From Nothophaeocryptopus gaeumannii (taxonomy: Eukaryota > Ascomycota > Dothideomycetes > Mycosphaerellales > Mycosphaerellaceae), in NCBI GenBank assembly GCA_031771865.1, contig JASISA010000025.1:1922001-1986000 (forward strand): a stretch of DNA of 64,000 bases, given 5' to 3'. Below, one piece after another: positions 54,522-64,000 of this stretch. The notes under the pieces are model-generated. The model made no database searches. It was not told where the DNA came from and saw nothing but the letters and a program-made list of their open reading frames with translations. The position numbers were made by a program, and so were the translations under genes. Position 1 is the stretch's first letter, and each line of letters opens with the position of its first letter.

Positions 54522-57500
54522 ATGTCGTCCTTCCCTCACTCGGAGGCGCCGCTCAAGACGGTGCAGGAGATCCAATTTGGACTCTTCTCACCTGAAGAGA
54601 TCAAGAGCATGAGCGTCTGCCACATCGAGTACCCCGAGACCATGGACGAGCAGCGCCATCGGCCACGCGAGAAAGGTCTGAACGATCCCAAGCTCGGCAC
54701 CATCGATCGTAGCCAGATGTGCGCTACTTGCGGCGAAAGCCAGCAGGAGTGCCCTGGTCACTTTGGCCACATCGAGTTGGCCACACCCGTCTTCCACGTC
54801 GGTAAGTAGACGCGTTCTGCCGCGTCTCTGTGTTCTCTCAAACGCTAATATCACGTGACTAGGCTTCATCACCAAGATCAAGAAGATCCTCGAATCGGTG
54901 TGTCACAACTGCGGCAAGCTCTTGGAAGATGAAGTAAGTTGATGTCTCATTTGCTTTTCACGGTAAGTCGTTCCCAGGTATCAGTGCTTACACGCTGTTC
55001 TCCAGCGCAACCCGCAATTCAAACTCGCTGTCAAGCTCCGCGATCCAAAGCGCCGCTTCGAAGCCGTTGCTCGATTGTGCAAGCCCAAGATGGACTGTCA
55101 GCCTGACGAGCCGTCTGATGATAACGAGAACTTTGGTGAAGACCCAAAGAAGGCCAAGGCGCCCGGTCACGGCGGTTGCGGAAATGTGCAGCCCACGATC
55201 CGAAAAGAGCAGCTTAAGTTGACTGGTAGCTGGAAGCTGAACAAGAACGAGGACACTGGTGAGGATGGTGGCATTGACAAGCGCCAGATCACGCCTCAAA
55301 TGGCCCTCAACGTCTTCCGGAACATTTCTGAAGAGGATCTTATCCGACTTGGCCTGAACGTCGACTACGCTCGCCCCGAGTGGATGATCTTGACCGTCCT
55401 ACCTGTTCCACCACCAGCAGTCCGACCCAGTATCTCAGTCGACGGCACTAGCCAGGGCATGCGCTCTGAGGACGATTTGACCTACAAATTGTCTGACATC
55501 ATCCGAGCTAACTCGAATGTTCGGAGAGCTGAGCAGGAAGGTTCGCCACAGCACATCACGGACGAGTTTACCGGTCTGCTTCAATACCATGTTGCTACAT
55601 ATATGGACAACGACATCGCTGGCGTGCCGAAGGCCATTCAGAAGTCTGGCCGTCCGCTCAAGGCTATCCGCGCTCGTCTAAAGTCCAAGGAGGGTCGTCT
55701 TCGAGGCAACCTGATGGGCAAGCGCGTCGACTTCTCCGCACGTACTGTCATCACTGGCGACCCTAACCTTGACTTGGACCAGGTCGGTGTGCCAAAATCT
55801 ACGGCCAGAGTCCTCACCTTCCCTGAACGCGTGACACTCTACAACATCCACAAGCTTTCGGAGCTTGTAAAGAACGGTCCGAACGAGCACCCTGGCGCAA
55901 AGCACATCATTCGTGAAGATGGATCTAGGATCGATCTCCGATATCATAAGCGAGCTGGCGAAATTCAGCTCCAACTAGGTTGGATTGTGGAGCGACACAT
56001 CGTTGACGGCGACTACATTATCTTCAACCGTCAGCCCTCGCTCCACAAGGAGTCCATGATGGGACACCGGGTTAAAGTGATGCCATACTCGACCTTCCGT
56101 CTGAACTTGTCTGTCACATCTCCCTACAACGCCGATTTCGATGGAGACGAGATGAACTTGCACGTACCTCAAAGCCACGAGACGCGGTCGGAAGTGGCGA
56201 ACCTTTGCGCTGTCCCGCACAACATTGTGTCCCCGCAGAAGAACGGCCCTTTGATGGGTATCGTTCAAGACACCATGGCTGGTATCTACATGATGACGAA
56301 GAAGGACGTTTTCATGGACTACGAGCAGGTCATGAACATCCTTCTCTGGGTACCTGGTTGGGACGGGGTTGTGCCTCCACCCGCAATCATGAAGCCGAGC
56401 CCTCGCTGGACTGGCAAGCAGATAATGTCGCTTGGTCTTCCAACTGGTCTCAACATCGTGCGGCTCGGAGACAACACCGAGGACGTTCCATGGAAAGAGC
56501 AGAAAGATCCATTGCTCATTCAGAACGGCGAGCTGATCTGGGGCCGCTTCACCAAGAAGCTGGTCGGTGCCTCTAGCGGCGGTGTCATCCACTACATTTT
56601 TAACGATAAGGGCCCTGATGCGACGGTTGAGTTTTTCAATGCTGCGCAGCGCATTGTCTGCTATTGGCTCCTGCACAACGGATTCAGCGTCGGAATTGGT
56701 GATACAATTCCTGACGATAAGATGGTTTCGGACATCGAGAACAGAATCAAGACGGAGAAGAGCGTCATTGACAGTTTGGTCCGGGAAGTGCAATCCGACG
56801 AGCTGGAGGCTGCTCCAGGTATGACCATTCGTGAGACCTTTGAGTCTAAGACCAAGGCCGCCCTCGACAACGCGCGAAACAAGTCCGGTGATTCGGCATA
56901 CCAGCAGATGAATGACTGCAACAACGTCGGAACCATGGTGAAGTCTGGATCCAAGGGTTCTACCACCAATGTCTCGCAAATGACAGCTGCTGTCGGCCAG
57001 CAGTCGTTGGAAGGCAAGCGTCTACCATTCGGTTTCAAGTACCGAGTGCTGCCGCATTTCCCCAAGGACGATTACTCCCCCGCCTCCCGTGGTTTCGTTG
57101 AAAACTCTTATCTCAGAGGTTTGACTCCTCAAGAGTTCTTCTTCCACGCCATGGGTGGTCGTGAAGGTTTGATCGATACTGCAGTCAAAACTGCGGAGAC
57201 TGGTTATATCCAGCGTCGTCTCGTCAAGGCGCTTGAAGAAATCATGATCAAGTACGATGGTACCGTGCGAAATTCTCTTGGCGACATCCTCCAATTCACA
57301 TATGGTGAAGACGGGTTGGACGCAGTCTATCTTGAAGGCCAGCCCCTCGAGATCATCAATCTGTCACACGAGAAATTCGACAGGAAGTACAGGATCGACG
57401 TCATCAACCCGACTCACAAGAACGAGACTCTTTCGTCAAACCTCTTGGAGATGGCAGCCGAGCTTCAAGGAGACGTCGAGGTGCAGCAGCTCTTTGATGA

Positions 57501-60398
57501 AGAGTACGAGGCTATCAAGCACGATCGCATGAAGATTCGACAAGGTCTTGATGACCCCAGCCAGAGCCGAGTGCTGCCGCTAAACGTTGGTCGCATGATC
57601 CAGAACGCGCGTGACAAGTTCAAAATCAACGACAACAGCAAGAGCGACCTTGATCCTCGTGAGACGATTCCGAAGGTGCAAGCACTGCTGGACAAGCTCA
57701 AGATCATTCGTGGAGATGACGAGCTCTCCCAAGAAGCTGATTTGAACGCCACTTTGCTATGCAAGGCGCTCTTCCGCTCACGTCTGGCATTCAAGCGACT
57801 TGTCAAGGAAGACAAGCTGAACAAGCTTGCACTTGACAACATCCTCGGTGATATCGAGAATCGCTTCCTGCGCGCCCTTGTCAGCCCCGGCGAGATGGTT
57901 GGTGTTCTGGCTGCCCAGTCCATCGGTGAGCCTGCCACTCAGATGACGCTCAACACCTTCCACTTGGCTGGTGTCACTGCAAAGACTACCACGAAGGGTG
58001 TGCCTCGTTTGAAGGAAATCTTGAACGTTGCAGACAACATCAAGACGCCGAACATGAAGGTGTATCAGGAAGGATCCACTTCCCAGGACGGCGCCAAGCT
58101 TCTCCGTTCGAAGGTTGAATTCACCAGTCTGAGAGGTGTGACGGACACGGCTGAGATCTACTATGATCCCGATGTTCAGAGCACTGTCATCGACGAGGAC
58201 CGCGACATGGTCGAGTCGTACTTCATCATTCCCGAAGAAGCCGACGCGATGAACATCGATGCGCAGAGCAAATGGATGCTGCGATTCGTGCTTAGTCGCC
58301 GGGCGCTTCTCGACAAGGGCCTGAGTGTCACTGAGGTCGCTCACAAAGTCAAAGAGACATACCAAGGCGACGTGGCTGTGATTTTCTCAGATGACAACGC
58401 AGACAACATGGTTGTCCGTGTTCGTATGATCAACCGCGGCGACAAAGAGGAAGAGATGGGCAACGAGACCTCAGAAGACGACACCCTCAAGCAGCTTTCC
58501 GAGCACATGCTCGACAGCGTTGTGCTCCGCGGTGTCAACGGCGTGAGACGTGTCTTCGTCTCTCCCGGCCAGAGGATGATCGAACAGCCCGATGGTCAGC
58601 TTGTGAAGGGCAGCAACGTCGCTGAATGCTCAGAGCACTACCTCGATACTGATGGTGTGGCTCTGAAGGAGGTCCTTGGCGTCGAAGGTGTTGATGCCAC
58701 TCGCACTACTTGCAATCACTTCCAGTCGACAATGCGTGTCTTTGGTATCGAAGCTGTGCGGGCCTCGTTGATGCTCGAGATGAAGGACGTCTTGACCAAC
58801 GATGGTTCTTACGTCAACCACCGACACATGGCCATCCTTTGTGATGTCATGTGCGCAAGAGGAGAGCTGATGGCCGTTACTCGACACGGTATCAACCGAG
58901 CAGACACCGGCGCTTTGATGCGTTGCTCTTTCGAAGAAACTGTCGAGATTCTCTTCGATGCCGCGTCTTCTGGTGAGCTCGACGACTGCCGCGGCGTTTC
59001 TGAGAACATCATCCTTGGACAGCTGGCTCCAAGTGGAACTGGAGAGTTCGACATGCTTCTCGACACCGAAATGCTCAAGAACGTCACCGCCACCCAGCGA
59101 CCGATGCAAATGGGCGCTGCTGGGCAAGCAGCAGACGCAGGAGGCATGACGCCGTACGACATTGGCAGCCCAATGTCAGAGAGCGGCTTCGCTGGTCCCG
59201 ACTACGGTGCCAGCTTCTCGCCTATCATCCAACCTGGACAAGAAGAAGGCGGTGGCCTCACTGCCTATGGTGGTGGCTTCTCGGGTGGTTTGAGTCCGTA
59301 TGGTGGTCATGGGGGTCAGTCTCCGGGATATGCTCCTCAGTCGCCCTTCGGATCTCCTGGAGGGTATAGCCCGTCGTCCCCAAGTTTCTCATACAGCCCC
59401 GTCTCCCCTGCTGTCGCATCCCCGGCCTATCAACCGACAAGCCCCGGCTTCGCTGCGGCTTCCCCTGCATACTCCCCAACGTGCGTTTATCCTTCATTCT
59501 GCACGGCCATAACATGCACTGATTCCCGTTGTAGCTCACCCCGATACGAGGCATCTAGTCCTGCGTACTCGCCCACGTTGGTATCCCCTTGCCCATACTT
59601 GTGTGTTCTTTGACTGATTGTCTTGCCGCTTCAGGAGCCCGAGTTATTCTCCTACGCAAGCATCCCCTCATCCCTCTTCGACATCAGCAGCTGACATCTT
59701 CCAGAAGCCCAGCTTTCGGATCACCAGGCGGGTCCTACTCCCCTACATCACCAAGCTAGCAAGTAACCCCATCTCAGATTATCTTACGCAAATGCTAACT
59801 GTTCTATAGCTCTCCCACGTGGGACCACCCATTCCCGTCACTCTCGAGCTCTACTAATTGGCTCAGATCCCCGAAATTCACTCCAGGATCAGCAACTTCC
59901 CCTTCTTAGTTCGTATCCCTCCTCCCTAGCCTCGCTGACCCTTACTGACATCTCCTAGCTCTCCCACAAGTCCCAGCTGGTCCCCTCACTCTCCCGCAGG
60001 TCAACCAGGTTCTGCGACGTCGCCGAAATAGGAAGTTTCCTCCTCTTCAAGTTCTTCTGACAACATGCTAACGGCCTTACAGCTCTCCAGCATCGCCTGC
60101 TTGGTCTCCACAGAGCCCAATTTGTCCGGCTCCCCCTCCCCCAAACTCTTTGAAATGTTCTAACAACCTTTAGATTCACCAACCTCTCCGCAGTTTTCAA
60201 GTCCCGGCAGCGGTGGCGGTGGCAGCAACGCTGCATCCCCATTGTCCCCAGTCTGGAAGTCTCCCTCTCCCGAACCACGAACACTGCCATACTAACGCCC
60301 TTACAGACTCCCCGACCTCCCCCGCTGCGGCATCCCCACCCCGCAACAACGCCTCGAACGGCGACCAATTCAGCCCCGCCAGCCCCAAAGACGATTGA
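54522..60398 (+). CDS. rpb1: RNA polymerase II largest subunit Rpb1
   Basis: Eleven-exon model: 54522-54801, 54863-54933, 55006-59480, 59535-59576, 59635-59655, 59705-59758, 59810-59908, 59959-60030, 60083-60123, 60174-60254 and 60307-60398. The sum is 5328 nt, exactly 1776 codons (1775 aa), a normal Rpb1 size. N-terminal zinc site CATCGESQQECPGHFGH; clamp CVNCGK-like CHNCGKLL; catalytic NADFDGDEMNLH (three Asp binding Mg) near 56130; bridge-helix GGREGLIDTAVKTAETGYIQ; trigger loop GEPATQMTLNTFHLAG. The C-terminal domain has degenerate YSPTSPx repeats and ends FSPASPKDD. The eight CTD introns are inferred from similarity and frame; six have GT or GC donors, two apparently GG (60031, 60255). 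If the GG sites are not spliced, translation ends at TAG 60029-60031 after GSATSPK. Confidence 0.93.
59481..60306 (+). repeat. rpb1: Iterated short introns within the Rpb1 CTD
   Basis: Eight introns at 59481-59534, 59577-59634, 59656-59704, 59759-59809, 59909-59958, 60031-60082, 60124-60173 and 60255-60306 (49-58 nt). Donor hexamers in order: GTGCGT, GTTGGT, GCAAGC, GCAAGT, GTTCGT, GGAAGT, GTCCGG, GGAAGT. Right after the donor, most have an ATCCC/TTCCT/CTCCC block and a C/T-rich tract, then CTGAY or CTAAC and an AG. Exons between them start CTCTCC, AAGCCC or similar, and splits fall in the Tyr or Thr codon of the heptad. Exons of 42 and 21 nt equal two and one heptads. Confidence 0.72.
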
Positions 60399-61765
60399 GT
60401 CTTGCACTCGGAGGGTCGGCAAGTCATCCGGACGACCTTTCGCACGACGAGAAGACATTCTCCAGGCATCGGCTTTTCATTTCGCAAACAGGAGCAGGAC
60501 GTCGAGGCGGCGAGCAAGCGTTCTCTTAGCTGAGCCCACGCCACGCAAACGCAGCAGACGATGGCACGACTCCTGTTTTACCCCTGTAACAAATACTATC
60601 AGCGTTCACGGCAAGCATTGGAACGGCGTTTTTCAGATCAGTCCCGATTTTTGGACATACAGAAAGATGAGAAGAAAGAAGAATCTTCACAAAAAAGACC
60701 TGGACATTTCCAGGCTGGATGGAGTTGGAGGGAGCAATGCTTAAGTCCGACAAGCGGAAAGCCGCAGACATTTCGAAGAGACGAGAAGAGTTGGCGAAAA
60801 GTGTATTCATGATTTGCCTCATAGAATGATCTCCGGCAGAAGCTTGGTGCGCGGCAGCCTTTGAGCTGTGACCAGTGTGATTTTGGAGTTGGTAGAGATG
60901 AGAGGAGAGAACGTGTTGCACCGAGGTTGATGGAGATGAGGAGATGCATTCAGTCCCGCATCAAACATTCGATAATATGGAAATGCAGAGACGGTCAGCG
61001 AAAGCTGACTGATTACGCAAAGTCGGAGCGTGCTCTGACTCTTCTCATATGCGCTACTGATGTTGTAGGTATCGAGAGCAAGTGTGAATGTTGCTGCTGA
61101 CCCCAGCATTAGCCCGGTCGAGCTCTGCCGCATTCTCACCAACTACTGTTCTTCACAACTACTGTTCTTCACAACTACTGTTCTTCACAACTACTGGTGG
61201 AAGTGCGGCACATATACTACCACTCAATTCCCGTGTCACTCGGGATGCGACACCCTTTTGAGAAGCCAAAATCCTTCCGAACTTGGTGATTGAAAGAAGC
61301 CCTTGAGGAGCGGCTGATTTTTTTGACGCGTCTGAAGCACACGACCCCAGGAGTTCTGCCGCCTGGCATGGTCTTCGCGACCACGTACATAACCTCGACG
61401 TCAACCAAGGAAGCAGTACGAAGGGAACCATACAGCAGCTCGCCAACGAGCTTACAGACGCTTTCCTATCTCTCTGCATGGATGCCACGACGTGCTACCA
61501 GCTTCGTGAGCAGTATCCCAAGAAAGATTCTGGCGGTCGGAGATCATTTTCGCTATGATCTATCGTTGCAGAGCTGACGCTCCACCCCGCTAGGTCCACG
61601 ATCATGGTCCTCAGAGAATGTCCGGCTACGAGAGAAGACTTATAATATGAACTGTCACTCCAACTCATCTCGACGAGCATCTCGCAGCACAGATGCTGCC
61701 CTGCGCTGCTAGTCTCAGAAACGGTACCCTCAGAATATATCTAGCGGGGGGAGAGTGCTCCCGGT
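60399..61765. other. Intergenic after rpb1
   Basis: 1.37 kb with the rpb1 3' flank and a minisatellite (below). No gene supported. Confidence 0.5.
61141..61196. repeat. 16-bp minisatellite, three full copies plus a partial
   Basis: AACTACTGTTCTTCAC is repeated exactly at 61141-61156, 61157-61172 and 61173-61188, followed by AACTACTG. Direct, gap-free, no spacers. It lies in non-coding DNA and may vary in copy number between strains. Confidence 0.95.
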
Positions 61766-63633
61766 GTGCTTGTCCGCCTCGACAATCATCTCGCTACGGT
61801 AGTTAGTCTCTGGGCTGTGCAGATCGTGACTGGTGGATCCAAAGGTCTGAGTTTTGGAGAGAGCTTCACAAAGACACTGCAGCTTCGTTGCTTAACTTCA
61901 AGCCTACCGAGAAGAAGAACTTCAGCTGGGACGCAGAACAGAAGACCGCCATGGAAGGAACTCGCAATGCTCTGAACAAGGTGATATTCGTTGTCAGACC
62001 ATCAGGCACTGGCAAACCGGCACTGGAGATCGCCTTCTGTGTGTCCTTTTGGCGTCTCGGCTTTCATTTCCATCTTCACGCATCATCACCAGTGCAGACT
62101 TTGCTGACGTTGATGTCACTCACATTGCTCCGCGAGACGCCTTGGAGAAACTGCACCGCATGTGCGCAGACATCGACGACTATCCTCCATCTGCCGATGA
62201 TTTCGCTGAGACAGCTGTCTTTGAGTCCTCGAGAGCATACTTCGATGCCGACAAGAACACACACGAAGCTACTCGAGATGGCACTCAGCAACACCGCCAT
62301 CCCCGTTCTCGTGAAGTTATCCATGGCGTCCAGGGCGTGAACAACACGACGAAACTCGTTCAAAGCCACGACGAAGCGGCAACTCCCTGAGCGATATGTG
62401 CTCCGGCTATTAGAAATCAGGTGAAGCAGTGACTCACGTAGCTGCTCACGAAGCTCTCGCGGCTCGCGACGTGCACTATGCTAACGAAATTTGAGCCGGC
62501 GTCTCGTCCGGAGTGAGGAAAGTTGAGAGAGCTGCGAAGACCAGCGCCGCAAGCCACAATGAGTTCGATGAGAATCTCGCAGTCTTCTCCGTTGTCGCAA
62601 AGCTACCTCCGCTGTAGGCGTACCTATCCGACGAACCTCATCCGATGGTCTGGAGAGATGGAAAAAAGACTATCTCTGTGGCGCGCCGAAGAGGGCGCCG
62701 CGTGTAGAAGACCATCATGAGTGTTGACAAGTGGCTGGCTACTCTACTCACCATGCTCTCGCGGCTCACGGTACAATCTAAACCATCGACGTCGCAACCG
62801 CGGTCTCGAAAACCGCCCGACAGTAAGAGAGACCTGAGAGACCCAACAATCTCGAGCTGAGCGATCCAATCTTGCCTCCGAAGTATGAAGCACTGGCCCC
62901 TGAGAAGCAGAATTCCCCCGACGTGCGAGCACAGCTCTACGATCAACTTGAAGCATCTGGTGCTCTCATACAGCTTGCTCTCCGCTATCAGATGCTTCAT
63001 CGGGGCCGTTCCAGCGTGAGCTGTTTCTGTTCCTAACAATAACTCGGCATACGGTACTGCTACTTTCGACAGCTTAGCCTACGTTTCTTCTGGAACGCTG
63101 AGGTTGAACAGCTGTTCGCAGCCGCTATTAGGGAAATTCCCAGCGCTGATGAACTCATCGGCGAGCCTTGGGCGGACGGCAATGTCGAATGGCGGGACAA
63201 TCCTTTCACTTTGTCCCGTGCAGAGCACAAGCCTGACGTCGTAAAAGTTTCTGGAAATCCTACCACGGCAACCTTGCATTATGGCCTCAACTATCTTCCA
63301 AAGTCGTCCAAACGCGAGCAAATGGGAGTCACAGCTAACGTCAAGAACCACAACATTGCCGATGTAGGGAAGAAGTTCGAGCCGCTTGCACTACTGAAAT
63401 TACAGCTGCCAGTATATACTGGTCCGAGGAATGCTGCATCCCGTAAGAGTGGCTGGCAAGGCTCAGCGCCGCCGAACGCATCGCTGGTACGAGAAAGTAC
63501 TTTGGCCATATCTCTCGATCGATATCAGGCTCTTTGCCGATCTGCTCGCAGCCAGAGGGACAAGAACGGTCATAGCTACGTGAGAATAGGTCCATCACCT
63601 GCCGGAGAAGTTGTCTACCCTGGAGACATCTGA
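61766..63633 (+). pseudogene. Decayed P-loop helicase-like gene
   Basis: Protein-like fragments on the plus strand change frame several times. One piece reads FKPTEKKNFSWDAEQKTAME then NKVIFVVRPSGTGKPALEIA, which looks like the start of a superfamily 1 helicase with a Walker A (GxxGTGKT/S); here the Thr/Ser after GTGK is Pro. Other pieces: SADFADVDVTHIAPRDALEK, LPPKYEALAPEKQNSPDVRA, and FFWNAEVEQLFAAAIREIPS followed by DNPFTLSRAEHKPDVVKVSG up to the stop at 63633. No intact domain remains. The helicase reading rests mainly on the P-loop context and is tentative. Confidence 0.38.
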
Positions 63634-64000
63634 TTGGAATCAGCTCGCCCTCTCCTCGGCCACGAGCACTTCCAGGCGCGGGGGGTCGCAGTCGATATCC
63701 TGAAATATGTCAAATACGTCAGAATGCCTCTCGGGAATCGGAAAATGCCCACCGGCAGCCTCTATAGACTGACTGCCTGTTCGAGAAAGTACGCGATCAT
63801 CTTTCAGAAGTCACAGAAACTCAGCTCTCTCCTTTTGGAATGTGCGAACTACGTCGCGCCGTTCGTAGACAGTATCGTAAAACGTTCTTGCGTCGAAAGA
63901 GAGCATCGAGTCTTGAAGCGAGTTACGTCTCTTAACCCATCTCATTGCCTAAGGGACATTCTCTGCTACTATTATCACAGACATGCTGCTCGGAGCAGCT
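63634..64000. other. Right edge, no gene identified
   Basis: 367 bp; it may continue the decayed gene to the left, but no clear frame is visible. Confidence 0.4.

Noticed and set aside
55975..56979. 334-codon minus-strand frame inside rpb1
   Set aside because: Shadow of the conserved rpb1 coding strand; no domain.
61141..61196. CRISPR-like array
   Set aside because: The repeats are contiguous with no spacers and the host is eukaryotic.

Overview
The window looks like nuclear DNA of a filamentous ascomycete (Pezizomycotina), most likely a Dothideomycete. The reasons are short introns (about 40-290 nt, mostly 45-70, with CTRAC-like branch sites), compact genes on both strands, an AtfA-type bZIP factor, a fungal isochorismatase-AlkB fusion, secreted pectinase and GMC oxidoreductase genes, and Tc1/mariner DNA with C-to-T type stop codons that resemble repeat-induced point mutation (RIP). 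Gene models were assembled by hand: exons were joined where GT/GC...AG borders restore a conserved protein.

Layout. 0-6.8 kb: the 5' part of a gamma-tubulin complex gene (GCP3/Spc98 type) runs off the left edge, followed by the stress regulator atf1/atfA (both minus). A 2.6 kb divergent region with a perfect 16-bp inverted repeat leads to a CCDC124/Oxs1-like ribosome-associated gene (plus). 7.5-9.2 kb: a decayed zinc-finger-like gene. 9.6-18.7 kb: four co-oriented, low-complexity proteins of unknown function; at least two share duplicated upstream DNA. 19.6-22.5 kb: a hydrolase fragment and two broken F-box-type genes. 23-31.5 kb: a single-pass membrane protein with PPxY motifs, the tiny TFIIH subunit gene tfb5, a GFA/CENP-V protein, a methyltransferase, a Tc1/mariner element with inactivated transposase, gamma-glutamyltransferase and a 71-aa membrane protein. 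32-40 kb: isochorismatase-AlkB fusion, a 2.8 kb gene-poor stretch, an Mgr3-like mitochondrial TPR protein divergent from an HMCES/SRAP DNA-repair protein. 41-51 kb: a 432-bp non-autonomous element (MITE) related to the Tc1 element, an endopolygalacturonase with a frameshift, a SIMPL/DUF541 protein, a third broken F-box-type gene, a mitochondrial acyl-CoA dehydrogenase and a GMC oxidoreductase pseudogene. 52-60.4 kb: swd1 (COMPASS) divergent from rpb1 (RNA polymerase II largest subunit). 60.4-64 kb: a 16-bp minisatellite and a decayed P-loop helicase-like gene.

Core transcription genes (rpb1, swd1, tfb5, atf1) and housekeeping genes are mixed with decaying accessory genes. Two themes stand out. 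The 3' end of rpb1 is cut into tiny exons by eight short introns that look alike, sit at equivalent points of the CTD repeat and appear to use GT, GC and even GG donors. Many accessory genes carry one simple lesion each (single-base indel or one stop codon); because one such lesion lies in a probably essential gene (GCP3), some may be assembly errors rather than real decay.
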